From assembly GCF_043641075.1 (NCBI RefSeq), contig NZ_JBHZRC010000010.1, positions 62,001 through 126,000 of the forward strand: DNA of 64,000 nt, in the 5' to 3' direction. This DNA comes from Bacillus_BD oryzisoli_A (GTDB taxonomy: Bacteria; Bacillota; Bacilli; Bacillales; Cytobacillaceae). The position numbers and the translations under genes were made by a program. The notes below the pieces were generated by a model. It did no database searches. It was given only the letters and a program-made list of their open reading frames with translations, and was not told the origin of the DNA. Of this stretch, positions 24,581-33,440 are shown one piece after another; within the stretch, counting starts at the first letter, position 1, and each line of letters opens with the position of its first letter.

Positions 24581-25231
24581 ATGATGGACAAAATTGATAT
24601 TTTATCAAAACTACGAGATGAAGCAATTGTAGCAGTTATTCGTGCGGAAGATAAAGAACAGGGTTTAAAGGTAAGTGAAGCGATTCGTCAAGGCGGCATC
24701 AAATTCCTAGAATTAACGATGACTGTGCCAGGGGCACTAGATATTATCAAAGAATTATCTGAACGCTATAAGGGTGAAGATGTGGTAATTGGTGCAGGGA
24801 CTGTGTTGGACCCTGAAACTGCTCGTCTTGCGATTTTAGCAGGAGCAGAGTATGTAGTAAGTCCAAATTTGGCACCCGAAATGGTTAAATTATGTAATCG
24901 GTATAGAGTCCCTGTGATGACTGGAGTAATGACAGCAACAGAAGTTGTACAGGCGATGGAGCTTGGGGTTGATGTCATCAAAATCTTCCCTGGAGGCGCA
25001 TTTGGTCCAAGTATCATAAAAGACCTTAAAGGACCGCTTCCACATGGAAACTATATGCCAAGCGGCGGTGTATCTTTAGAAAATGCGGCCCAGTGGCTTA
25101 AAAATGGAGCCTTTGCTATTGGTACAGGGAGCAGCTTAACTGCAGGAGCTAAAACAGGGGATTATGAAGCTGTCACGAAAACTGCTGCTGAGTTTGTATC
25201 GATTGTAAGGGAAGCAAAAGGGAATAAATAA
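24581..25231 (+). CDS. eda: 2-dehydro-3-deoxyphosphogluconate (KDPG) aldolase
   Basis: There are three consecutive ATG codons at 24578, 24581 and 24584; the middle one is best spaced from AAAAAGGG. The 216-residue class I aldolase has AVIRAED (substrate-binding Arg), FLELTMTVPGAL (catalytic Glu), GAGTVLD and the Schiff-base Lys in VDVIKIFPGG. It cleaves KDPG to pyruvate and glyceraldehyde 3-phosphate. Variants act on related 2-keto-3-deoxy sugar acid phosphates. No dedicated dehydratase is visible in the window. Confidence 0.9.
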   Translation: MMDKIDILSKLRDEAIVAVIRAEDKEQGLKVSEAIRQGGIKFLELTMTVPGALDIIKELSERYKGEDVVIGAGTVLDPETARLAILAGAEYVVSPNLAPEMVKLCNRYRVPVMTGVMTATEVVQAMELGVDVIKIFPGGAFGPSIIKDLKGPLPHGNYMPSGGVSLENAAQWLKNGAFAIGTGSSLTAGAKTGDYEAVTKTAAEFVSIVREAKGNK

Positions 25232-25270
25232 AGCTTGTTCATCTAACTTTACATGATTTGAGGATGGTCA

Positions 25271-25941
25271 ATGGATATCAAGAAACTGCTTGGTGATGAA
25301 GCTGCCAAATATGTTGAAAATAACATGATAGTGGGATTGGGATCCGGCACAACGGTGAACTATCTGGTTCGCGCTTTAGGAGACAGGGTTCAAGAGGGAC
25401 TGCAAATAAAAGCAGTTTCCTCTTCTGAAAAGACACGCAGGCTAGCGGAGGAAGTCGGAATTTCACTAGTTGATCTCAATATGATTGAGCAGATAGATTT
25501 AACAATTGATGGTGCAAATGAAATCGAAAGAGATCGCTTTTTGCGATAAAGGGCGGTGGGGGTTCATTACTTTATGAAAAAATAGTGACCGCTCATTCAA
25601 AAAAGGTTATCTGGATTATCGATGAAGATAAGCTTGTAAGCCAGCTTGGTAAATTTCGTCTGCCTGTTGAGGTCATCCCTTATGGCTGTCAGAGGCTGTT
25701 CAGAATGTTCTATGAAAAACAGTTTAATCCTGTCTTACGAATAGGGCATGATGATGAGTTATTTGTGACCGATGGGGGTCATTGGATTATTGATCTGTAT
25801 TTGGAAAGCATCAATCATCCAACAGAATTGGCTGATTGGTTAAAAAGCTTAACCGGAGTTGTTGAACATGGCTTGTTTCTTCATTGTGTGGATACCGTTC
25901 TAGTTGGAAATAATAATCAAATCAGAGTAATTGAAAAATAG
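25271..25941 (+). pseudogene. rpiA: Ribose-5-phosphate isomerase A, interrupted by a frameshift
   Basis: The first part (25271-25549) encodes the RpiA N-terminus with VGLGSGTTVNYLV and LTIDGANEI, then stops. The next frame continues at once with AIKGGGGSLLYEKIVTAH, KVIWIIDEDKLVSQLGKF and LPVEVIPYG to 25941. One base is missing in the T5 run at 25538-25542; one extra T would restore about 223 residues, the normal RpiA length. It is either a sequencing or assembly error in a homopolymer or a recent mutation, since the rest is intact. RpiA would convert ribulose 5-phosphate from 6PGDH to ribose 5-phosphate. Confidence 0.88.
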
Positions 25942-25958
25942 TTTTGAGGTGCCAGATC

Positions 25959-26546
25959 GTGGATGAATCAAATCAGTATATCGTGTATCCAGATAAAGTA
26001 AGAAATATCATTTCCATTGCAGTCTATTTAGCATTTGTCTTCTTAGAAGCTTATATACTTTTTACTAGTAATTTAACTTTAATATGGAATATTCTATTAG
26101 TTATTTTAATGGCCTTTTTATTATGGCAGGTCTTTCAAAATTACAAGACCATGTCAAAGGGCGAACCTTTATTAGAGATTTCCGACAAAGGAATCAGGGA
26201 ATACAGTTCAGGGGTTGACCTTGGTCTCATTCCTTGGAAGGTCGTCGAGAAAATAGAAACCTATCCTGGGCAGTCCAGCCTTCAAATTGGTATTTTAGTT
26301 TCTAAGCCTTATTCATTTCAAAATAGCAGCAGCAAAAATGCTAAAAAGATTGCTGATCGAAACCGTCAAAGAACAGGATATACGCTTTCAATTGATGGCT
26401 TCTCCTTTCGTAACAAGAAGTTTAAGGAAATTTTTAATCAGTTTAAAGAATTTGCACACAATAATAATCCAGCCATTATTATCAAAGAATATGAGGATCC
26501 ACTTTTAAAGATGGCCAAGGCCAATAGAAATAAAAAGAAGAAATAA
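25959..26546 (+). CDS. Membrane-anchored conserved hypothetical protein (STM3941-like)
   Basis: I choose GTG 25959, seven bases after TGAGGTG; the TTG at 25944 lies on the ribosome site itself. The 195-residue product has a short N-terminal segment, two hydrophobic helices (about residues 18-35 and 45-62) and a cytosolic domain with LLEISDKGIREYSSGVDLG, ending in a Lys-rich tail. The architecture resembles STM3941-family proteins, whose function is unknown. It is 17 bp behind rpiA, but there is no metabolic clue. Confidence 0.6.
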   Translation: MDESNQYIVYPDKVRNIISIAVYLAFVFLEAYILFTSNLTLIWNILLVILMAFLLWQVFQNYKTMSKGEPLLEISDKGIREYSSGVDLGLIPWKVVEKIETYPGQSSLQIGILVSKPYSFQNSSSKNAKKIADRNRQRTGYTLSIDGFSFRNKKFKEIFNQFKEFAHNNNPAIIIKEYEDPLLKMAKANRNKKKK

Positions 26547-26802
26547 TTTTTAAATTATGATTAAAAAAGAAGAAATAAACTTTTAGTTGTGGTAATATGG
26601 ACTGCGGTGGTATTTGCACAGTAATTTCTTTTCCTTAGAATGCATGGAATAGCCATGCGGAACGAGGGAGAAAATAGGTATTGACCATTATCCTTTTTAC
26701 TTGATGAGGAAATGTGCAATAAGCAAATTGCTGCACTATAAGAAATGGTTAAAAAAGTGAATTGATTTTAACCTAATTAAATTAGAAAAGGGGTTATAAA
26801 CC

Positions 26803-27069
26803 ATGGCAGAAAAAACTTTTACAATCATTGATGAAGCGGGTATTCATGCACGTCCTGCAACTTTATTAGTAAATACAGCGAATAAATTCAGCTCAGATGT
26901 AAGCCTGGTATACAACGGAAAAAGCGTTAACTTAAAATCCATCATGGGTGTTATGTCACTAGGTGTTTCAAAAGGAGCAGAGGTGACAGTAACTGCGTCA
27001 GGTGCAGACGAAGAAGATGTGATTAATGCACTTACTGAAACAATGAAAGAAAATAAACTTATTGGTTAA
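26803..27069 (+). CDS. ptsH: Phosphocarrier protein HPr
   Basis: This 88-residue protein has the active-site GIHARPATLLV with His15 (phosphorylated by Enzyme I) and the regulatory SIMGVMSLG with Ser46 (HPr kinase target). Residue spacing is identical to B. subtilis PtsH. It delivers phosphate to all PTS permeases here and, as P-Ser-HPr, is the CcpA co-repressor. No ptsI follows, unlike the usual ptsHI pair; a terminator closes the gene. It is either the main HPr relocated or a second copy. Confidence 0.93.
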   Translation: MAEKTFTIIDEAGIHARPATLLVNTANKFSSDVSLVYNGKSVNLKSIMGVMSLGVSKGAEVTVTASGADEEDVINALTETMKENKLIG

Positions 27070-27082
27070 GCTATGGATGTCA

Positions 27083-27122
27083 AAAACAGTGTAATAGGTT
27101 CACCCTATTATGCTGTTTTTTT
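27083..27122 (+). terminator. Terminator after ptsH
   Basis: AACAGTGTAATAGG pairs with CCTATTATGCTGTT, followed by TTTTTTT. Confidence 0.85.
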
Positions 27123-27234
27123 GTATGATGACGGAACATCAGACTATTTGCCTGTGCTTTTATCTTGGATGTAGTAATAGTATAATGAAGCAAACAGTTT
27201 CTTCACTATTATCTATTTCTTGAAGGAGATTAGA

Positions 27235-28395
27235 ATGACAGAAAATCAACAACTACTAAACAAGTTAAAGGATTCCATTCAACAGGTATGGGAAAAGGCT
27301 GGTTTTTCACAGCCAACCTCCATTCAGTCTTATGCAATACCGCAAATTCTTGAAAAAAAAGATGTAATCGCACAATCACCGACTGGTACTGGAAAGACAT
27401 TAGCTTATTTGCTTCCAGTATTGAATAGGATCGATGCTGATAAAAAGGCAGTTCAGGCCGTCATTCTGGCGTCATCACAAGAGCTGGTTATGCAAATCTT
27501 AAATGAAATTCAAAAGTGGGCAGAAGGCAGCGGAATCAGAGGTGCCTCTTTTATTGGCGGCGCGAATGTAAAGCGGCAACTGGAAAAATTAAAAAAACAC
27601 CCGCATATCGCGGTTGGAACCCCGGGCCGTGTGCTTGAATTAATTAAACAAAAAAAGCTAAAAATGCATGAAGTGAAAATGGTTGTCCTTGATGAAGGTG
27701 ATCAGCTGCTCGTACCGGAGCATACCGATACTGTCCAGCAGATTGTGAAATCTACCTTAAGTGATCGGCAGGTTGTCCTTTTTTCGGCAACATTACCGGA
27801 TTCAATCGTAAAGCTAGCAAAGGAGCTTACGAATGAGGCAGAGATAATCACTGTGAAAAAGGATGAAACCATTGATGCGGCAAAGGTGAATCATATTTAC
27901 TTTATGACTGAACAACGAGATAAGATTCGATTGCTTGAAAAGATTTCTCGTTTGAAGGCGCTAAAGGCTCTCGTATTTGTCAAGGATATCGGTAATCTAA
28001 CTGTTCTGGCAGAGAAGCTTCAATTTAAAAAAATTAACGTCAGTATTCTTCATAGTGATCTAAATAAAATGGAACGTCAAAAGGCGTTACAAAATTTTCG
28101 AGATGGTAAAACATCGATGCTGATTGCAACAGATGTTGCTGCAAGGGGTCTCGATATTGAAGGCATTACACATGTTGTTCATTACGATTTTCCAAAGGAC
28201 TTGAATCAGTATGTACATCGGTCAGGAAGAACAGGAAGATTTGGTGCAGCTGGGACGGTTGTGTCTCTTGTGACGGAACGAGAAGAGCGTGATTTGAAAA
28301 AGTTTGCACGAGAAATGGGCGTACAAGCAGTCATTAAACGATTCTATGGTGAAAATATTGTTGAGGGTAAGTCACCCTCTCCAGTTAAACGGTAA
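27235..28395 (+). CDS. DEAD-box ATP-dependent RNA helicase (YfmL-like)
   Basis: The start is ATG 27235, right after AAGGAGAT; the TTG at 27220 is the ribosome site region. The 386-residue protein contains the Q-motif region (FSQPTSIQSYAIP), motif I AQSPTGTGKT, motif II DEGD (variant of DEAD), motif III SAT, and motif VI HRSGRTGRFG. The C-terminal tail is short, so no extra RNA-binding domain is present. Length and motif pattern resemble B. subtilis YfmL, linked to ribosome assembly. Confidence 0.87.
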   Translation: MTENQQLLNKLKDSIQQVWEKAGFSQPTSIQSYAIPQILEKKDVIAQSPTGTGKTLAYLLPVLNRIDADKKAVQAVILASSQELVMQILNEIQKWAEGSGIRGASFIGGANVKRQLEKLKKHPHIAVGTPGRVLELIKQKKLKMHEVKMVVLDEGDQLLVPEHTDTVQQIVKSTLSDRQVVLFSATLPDSIVKLAKELTNEAEIITVKKDETIDAAKVNHIYFMTEQRDKIRLLEKISRLKALKALVFVKDIGNLTVLAEKLQFKKINVSILHSDLNKMERQKALQNFRDGKTSMLIATDVAARGLDIEGITHVVHYDFPKDLNQYVHRSGRTGRFGAAGTVVSLVTEREERDLKKFAREMGVQAVIKRFYGENIVEGKSPSPVKR

Positions 28396-28476
28396 TAGCC
28401 TTCTTATACGGAATAAAGTTATTAAAACGAGCAATACTACCACTGTAAGCTGATTTTTAAAAGGAGTGGTAGGATA

Positions 28477-28611
28477 ATGGGAAGAACGAAACGTGGAAAT
28501 GCAAACGCACAGCGTAATAAAAATAAAAAAGAAGCGAACCGTACAAGTGAAGAATTAGTTGAATTTCAAACTGGAACAAAAGAACGTGGAGCAACACCTA
28601 CCCTAGATTAA
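28477..28611 (+). CDS. Small basic protein, 44 residues, unknown function
   Basis: The ATG at 28477 follows an AAGGAGTGG ribosome site and ends with TAA at 28611, directly before a strong terminator. The product starts MGRTKRGNANAQRNKNKK and is rich in Asn, Lys, Arg and Gln at the N-terminus, with an acidic middle. It resembles in style the small spore or stress proteins of Bacillus, but I cannot name a family. The good ribosome site and downstream terminator support a real gene. Confidence 0.65.
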   Translation: MGRTKRGNANAQRNKNKKEANRTSEELVEFQTGTKERGATPTLD

Positions 28612-28619
28612 TATGGTTA

Positions 28620-28663
28620 AAAACAAAACAAGGCTTCCTATGTGGAGGCCTTGTTTTGTTTTG
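28620..28663. terminator. Bidirectional terminator between small-protein gene and Rieske oxidoreductase
   Basis: AAAACAAAACAAGGCTTCC pairs with GGAGGCCTTGTTTTGTTTT. It is symmetrical, serving convergent genes. Confidence 0.88.
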
Positions 28664-28698
28664 TATTTATGCGTTTTGAAGGGATGTCATTACAGCTG

Positions 28699-30228
28699 CT
28701 ATTCAATTCGCCTCAGCGGTTTATTCGTTGGCCCTTCAATGACTTCTCCATCATAGGAGTAGCGGGAGCCGTGGCATGGGCAATCCCATGTTCGATCCCC
28801 ATGGTTCCATTCACATTCACAGCCAAGATGTGTGCAGGTAGTATCGACAATATGAAGCTTGCCATCTTGATCGCGATAGGCTCCGGCCCGCTCACCATTA
28901 TACATAATAGGGGCACCTTCATCATTACTTAGATCGTTTGGATTTGTCGGTAAATATTGCAGCTTTCCTTTTAACAAATGGCCTGCTACATCTGCATTAA
29001 TGCTGATAAACTTTTTAATGCTTGGATCCGCCTTTTTGAACCGGGTTGGCGAGAATAAGTCCTTATACGGGTTATCCCTATCTAGAATAATATCTGTCAA
29101 AAGAGTAGCTGCTGTCGTTCCATTTGTCATTCCCCATTTGCGGTAGCCGGTTGCCACGAGGATGTTTGGCTTTTGGGCTGTGATCGAGCCGATATAAGGA
29201 AGCTTATCAAGGGTAATTAAGTCCTGAGTACTCCAACGATAAGCATACTCTTTAATCCCTAATGTTTTTTCAGCAAACGCCTCGAGTGCCTGATAATGCT
29301 TTAGTGTATCTGGACCCTGACCTGTCTGGTGATTATCTCCTCCTATTAGAACTAGATGTTCACCGTTGACAGGTGTATAACGCAACGAGCGAACAGGGTC
29401 GTCAACACTTACATACATGCCCCCAGGGTAAGGCTTATTTGTTTTAACAGCAATTACATAGGAATGATCTGCGTACATTCTGGCAAAATACATTCCTTCT
29501 TTATCAAAGAAAGGGAAATGGGAGGCGATAATCACCTGCTTGCATGATACCTTGTATCCATCCCTTGTGATGATTTTTGGGATATCATTCTCTTCCTCAA
29601 TATCTGTAGCAGTTGTTTCTTCAAAAATAAGCCCCCCTGCCTCAAGAAAATCAAGGGTTAGCTGCTTCAAATATTTTAATGGATGAAATTGAGCCTGTCC
29701 TTTCATAGAAAGTGCGTTCTTGATTCTAATATCAAACGGAATGGAATCATGAAGCTCACCGTTAATCCCTAACTTCTTATATGCTTCTGCCTCTTTTCGA
29801 ATCTTATTGGCATACTCGTCTGTTGTGGCATAGATATAGGCATCTTCCTCGCTGAAATCACAATCAATATTTTTCTCTTGAATTAGATCCTTAATAAATT
29901 TCAACGAGCTGTCGGCAGATTGATAATAGAGCTTGGCATTTTCTTCACCAAAGTGGGCAATTAGCTCATCGTAAATCAGACCATGCTGGGCCGTAACCTT
30001 TGCAGTCGTATGCCCGGTTGTTCCGTTTAGAATGTTTCCTGCTTCTAGGATAGCCACATGTAAGCCTTCCTTTTTTAATAGATAGGCTGCTGTAATTCCC
30101 GTAATTCCTCCGCCAACAATGGCTACGTCAACTGAGATATCTTCTGTTAGTTTTTTTGCAGTCGGCAGTGATACTTCCCGCCAATAGGGCTCTGGAAATT
30201 GCGGCATTGAATGGGATGAATCTGTCAT
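28699..30228 (-). CDS. FAD-dependent oxidoreductase with C-terminal Rieske [2Fe-2S] domain (YhfW-like)
   Basis: The start is ATG 30228 behind ACAGGAGGAA; the upstream extension lacks support. The 509-residue protein has an N-terminal DAO-type FAD domain (VDVAIVGGGITGITAAYLL) and a C-terminal Rieske domain with ligand motifs CTHLGC and CPCHGS near residues 465-485. Length and order match B. subtilis YhfW. The reaction is unknown; amine or proline-type substrates are typical of the FAD family. It is transcribed alone, divergent from the germination operon. Confidence 0.87.
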   Translation of the reverse strand: MTDSSHSMPQFPEPYWREVSLPTAKKLTEDISVDVAIVGGGITGITAAYLLKKEGLHVAILEAGNILNGTTGHTTAKVTAQHGLIYDELIAHFGEENAKLYYQSADSSLKFIKDLIQEKNIDCDFSEEDAYIYATTDEYANKIRKEAEAYKKLGINGELHDSIPFDIRIKNALSMKGQAQFHPLKYLKQLTLDFLEAGGLIFEETTATDIEEENDIPKIITRDGYKVSCKQVIIASHFPFFDKEGMYFARMYADHSYVIAVKTNKPYPGGMYVSVDDPVRSLRYTPVNGEHLVLIGGDNHQTGQGPDTLKHYQALEAFAEKTLGIKEYAYRWSTQDLITLDKLPYIGSITAQKPNILVATGYRKWGMTNGTTAATLLTDIILDRDNPYKDLFSPTRFKKADPSIKKFISINADVAGHLLKGKLQYLPTNPNDLSNDEGAPIMYNGERAGAYRDQDGKLHIVDTTCTHLGCECEWNHGDRTWDCPCHGSRYSYDGEVIEGPTNKPLRRIE

Positions 30229-30416
30229 TGGAAATTCCTCCTGTAATAGCATATATAGGTAATTTTTCCAACCAACAACAGAAGTATGCAAATGACTACA
30301 TCTAAATATAAATTACCGCGTTAAAGTGTTAAGTTTTTGGTTTTTTGGATAAAATTTCTCGTGATTGACATGATAAGGGGTAATGAAAGTTTGAACCGGA
30401 AAGCAAGGAGAGGAAA

Positions 30417-30653
30417 ATGGTAACTTTTTCATTCTTGGCTGTTTTTATGTTGTTAGGCAGTTTAGTGATTTTTATTGATACATTATTATTCCACTATTCA
30501 TTTATGGAAACAGCAATGAACATGTTTTATTTTCAACTTACCGAAGACAAATTGATTCTTGCCTTAATGGGGATATGCGGCATGATTTGGGCAATTGTAG
30601 TAGATGTTCGAAGAAAAAGGAAAAAGGGAAATCCAGAACAGCCTCATTCTTAA
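30417..30653 (+). CDS. Small two-helix membrane protein, candidate germinant-receptor D subunit
   Basis: This 78-residue protein is read from ATG 30417 after AAGGAGAGG. It has two hydrophobic helices (about residues 4-22 and 46-62) and a basic tail. It directly precedes the receptor B, A and C genes (34 bp gap). Some GerA-type operons encode such an 75-80 residue two-helix D subunit that modulates germination. Sequence alone does not prove homology. Confidence 0.55.
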   Translation: MVTFSFLAVFMLLGSLVIFIDTLLFHYSFMETAMNMFYFQLTEDKLILALMGICGMIWAIVVDVRRKRKKGNPEQPHS

Positions 30654-30687
30654 ATAAGTAGTTTTTCATTAGGGGACGTGTATTTGA

Positions 30688-31806
30688 ATGGAGAAGGAAA
30701 ATTTATCTCTTACCCAATTGTTGGCATTGGAATTTATCTTTTTATTGGGCAGTTCAATTATCATGGGAGTTGGTACAGAGCTAAGGCAAAATTCTTGGAT
30801 TGCCATCGCCATTGCGACTGTGTTGGGGACGGGTATCATGTATTTATTTTATACTTTGAACGAGCTGCTTCCAAATCATAATCTGTTTGAAATCATGGAG
30901 TATGGTTTTACGCGGCCTGTCGCCATTTTTATCTCCGTCTTCTATATTATTTATTTTCTCTATATCTCTTCGCGATTAAACCGTGATTTTGTGGAATTAA
31001 TTGCCACAGCCATTCTGCCGCTAACTCCAATTGAAGTAATTTCTTTAACCGTCATGCTCGTCATTATCTATATTGTGTACCTAGGGGTCGAAGTACTTGC
31101 ACGAGTATCTGAAATCTTTTTTCCCTATTTGTTAGGATTTATCTTTTTGCTTATTGTCTTTTTATTTGCCAGCGGCAGAATTAAACTTCAAAATGCACAG
31201 CCGATGCTTGGGGATGGCTTTATGCCGGTTATTAAGGGAATATTCCCCGGGCTAATTACCTTTCCATTCGGTGAATTAATTGTTTTTACTGTGATTCTCT
31301 CAAGTGTGACCCACCTTAAAAAAGCTAAAAAAGTAGTCTTACTCGGTGTGGTAATGGCAGGTTTTTCTCTGACCTTTTCAACGGCTATTATGCTGATGTC
31401 CTTAGGCGCAGACACAATGGAGTTTTCAATCTTTCCATTGCTGTCGGCGGCAAGAAAAATTTCAATCGCCAATTTTATTGAACGAACGGATGCACTTGTC
31501 GTCTTTATTATGCTGTTAGGTATTCTGGTCAAAAGCTCGCTTTTCTTTTATGCAGGATTAAAAGGACTTGAATATATTTTTCGCATTCCATATCGGGATT
31601 TTACCTTTCCAATTGGGATGACTGTTGCATGCTTTACTGTTTGGGTGTCAGCTAATTTTGCTGAACATGTGGAGGAAGGCTTAGTGTTTGTTACGCGTTA
31701 TCTCCACCCGCCCATGCAGTTTGGCATACCATTCCTTCTGTTAGGCATTATTCTTTGGAAAACTAAAAAGCGGCAAAAGGCAAATAAAAAGTCAACAGCG
31801 GTCTAA
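30688..31806 (+). CDS. Spore germination protein, GerAB/GerKB type (B subunit, APC-superfamily permease)
   Basis: This 372-residue protein with about ten membrane helices matches the B subunit of germinant receptors, which binds the amino acid or sugar germinant in the inner spore membrane. Typical features are the N-terminal LSLTQLLALEFIFLLGSS region and the long hydrophobic core. It comes first of the B-A-C trio, whereas gerA is A-B-C and gerK is A-C-B in B. subtilis. Ligand specificity is not predictable. Confidence 0.85.
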   Translation: MEKENLSLTQLLALEFIFLLGSSIIMGVGTELRQNSWIAIAIATVLGTGIMYLFYTLNELLPNHNLFEIMEYGFTRPVAIFISVFYIIYFLYISSRLNRDFVELIATAILPLTPIEVISLTVMLVIIYIVYLGVEVLARVSEIFFPYLLGFIFLLIVFLFASGRIKLQNAQPMLGDGFMPVIKGIFPGLITFPFGELIVFTVILSSVTHLKKAKKVVLLGVVMAGFSLTFSTAIMLMSLGADTMEFSIFPLLSAARKISIANFIERTDALVVFIMLLGILVKSSLFFYAGLKGLEYIFRIPYRDFTFPIGMTVACFTVWVSANFAEHVEEGLVFVTRYLHPPMQFGIPFLLLGIILWKTKKRQKANKKSTAV

Positions 31807-31835
31807 TTTAATAAAGAAGATGGAAATGGGGTGAG

Positions 31836-33440
31836 ATGTTGACTTCAGAAAGACCATTTGTCCGGGTTAGGCGAAAACTAAGAGAAGCAAAGAATACTAT
31901 TTCCAGCGAAGATAAACAATTGTCGATACTAGAGAATGAAATGATTTCTCTGCATGAACTGAAAGAATCTATTCTCTCTGCATTTGGCCAAACAGCTGAC
32001 CTAATAATGGAGCAGGTGAGGATAGCTGAAGAAGAGGGAATATTATTTTATCTGAACAGTACGATTGATAAAAGCCAGTTACAGCAAACCCTAATGAACA
32101 AACATACGAACCAGCCAAATTCCTCCCTAGATTTAAAGACTGTAGAGGGGATACAGGATTTTTGTGAGCAAATGTTTGGCGGCTCAGGTTATAAACTTAC
32201 TCAAACTGCAGAAGAGGCTATTAATGAATTATTAGATGGCAGCTTCGTCATTGCTTCTAAGAATTTTCCTCTAATAATTAGTATTGGTATGCCAAATACA
32301 AACCTGAGGCAAGTGGCTGAGCCAACCTCACAGACCGTTATTAGAGGACCGAAGGATAGTTTTGTGGAAGCCTCCTCCATAAATCTATCTCTTATTCGCA
32401 GAAGAATTAGAAATAGTAATCTTCGTTTTGAGGAATTTAGCATTGGCAGCGAAACAAAAACAAAGGTTTATATTGGTTATATGAATGAAATAGCCAATGA
32501 AAAAATTGTGGAGGAAGTACGAAAGCGACTGAACAAAATAAACGTTTCGGCGATTTTTGAATCAGGAAATATTGAGGAGCTTTTGGTAGATAAAACATTA
32601 ACGGTATTTCCATTGGCTTTTAATACAGAACGCCCTGATACAGTGGCCGGGGAATTGATGGAGGGGAAAATCTGTATTGTTGTTGACGGTACCCCTTTTG
32701 CGTTACTAGTACCTGTCGTTTTTACTGATTTTTTTATTTCCTCAGAGGATTATTATCATCATTATATGATCTCGAGCTTTCTTCGAGTGATCAGATACAT
32801 TTCCTTTATGATTGTCTTGATTGTACCGTCTGCATATGTGGGTATTTTAACCTACCACCCGGAATTAGTGCCTACCTATTTGTTAATTAATATTATGGCC
32901 CAACGTGAGGGTGTACCATTTCCGGCTGTTGTTGAAGTGTTGATTATGGAATTTACTTTTGAAATATTAAGGGAAGCAGGAATCAGAATGCCTAGAGCTG
33001 TCGGGCAGACGGTTTCCATTGTCGGAGCGCTTGTGATAGGGCAGGCAGCCGCAGAAGCAGGACTAATTTCCAATATCATGGTCATCATTGTGGCCATTAC
33101 TGCTACCGCAAATTTCGTAGCTCCTGTCTATAGTCTATCGGCAGCGACTAGAATTCTAAGGCTAATCCTAATCCCAATAGCTGGTTTTTTAGGACTGTAT
33201 GGGGTTTTGCTTGGCTTAGTCGTGATGGTCGCCCATCTAGCTTCATTACGATCCTTTGGTGTGCCATATTTGGCGCCAATTGCCCCACTTAACATGAAGG
33301 ATCAAAAGGATGTATTTATTCGCTTTCCCTACTGGGGGTTGAGAAGGAGGCCGAGTTATTTACGTACAGCTGAGCCTATTAAGCAAGAGAAGTCAGACCT
33401 CAATACTCCTCCGGACATGCAAGGGAGGAATGGCGGATGA
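31836..33440 (+). CDS. Spore germination protein, GerAA/GerKA type (A subunit)
   Basis: This 534-residue GerA-family protein has an N-terminal cytosolic domain (residues about 1-290) and a C-terminal membrane part with about five helices. The family block ERPDTVAGELMEGKICIVVDGTPFALLVPV and PFPAVVEVLIMEFTFEILREAGIRMP are clearly present. Recent work on GerA proteins supports an oligomeric ion channel role. It overlaps the C-subunit gene by four bases (ATGA). Confidence 0.92.
   Translation: MLTSERPFVRVRRKLREAKNTISSEDKQLSILENEMISLHELKESILSAFGQTADLIMEQVRIAEEEGILFYLNSTIDKSQLQQTLMNKHTNQPNSSLDLKTVEGIQDFCEQMFGGSGYKLTQTAEEAINELLDGSFVIASKNFPLIISIGMPNTNLRQVAEPTSQTVIRGPKDSFVEASSINLSLIRRRIRNSNLRFEEFSIGSETKTKVYIGYMNEIANEKIVEEVRKRLNKINVSAIFESGNIEELLVDKTLTVFPLAFNTERPDTVAGELMEGKICIVVDGTPFALLVPVVFTDFFISSEDYYHHYMISSFLRVIRYISFMIVLIVPSAYVGILTYHPELVPTYLLINIMAQREGVPFPAVVEVLIMEFTFEILREAGIRMPRAVGQTVSIVGALVIGQAAAEAGLISNIMVIIVAITATANFVAPVYSLSAATRILRLILIPIAGFLGLYGVLLGLVVMVAHLASLRSFGVPYLAPIAPLNMKDQKDVFIRFPYWGLRRRPSYLRTAEPIKQEKSDLNTPPDMQGRNGG

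Noticed and set aside
28642..28932. Plus-strand frame opposite the Rieske oxidoreductase C-terminus
   Set aside because: It is the antisense shadow of a well-conserved coding region and has no ribosome site.
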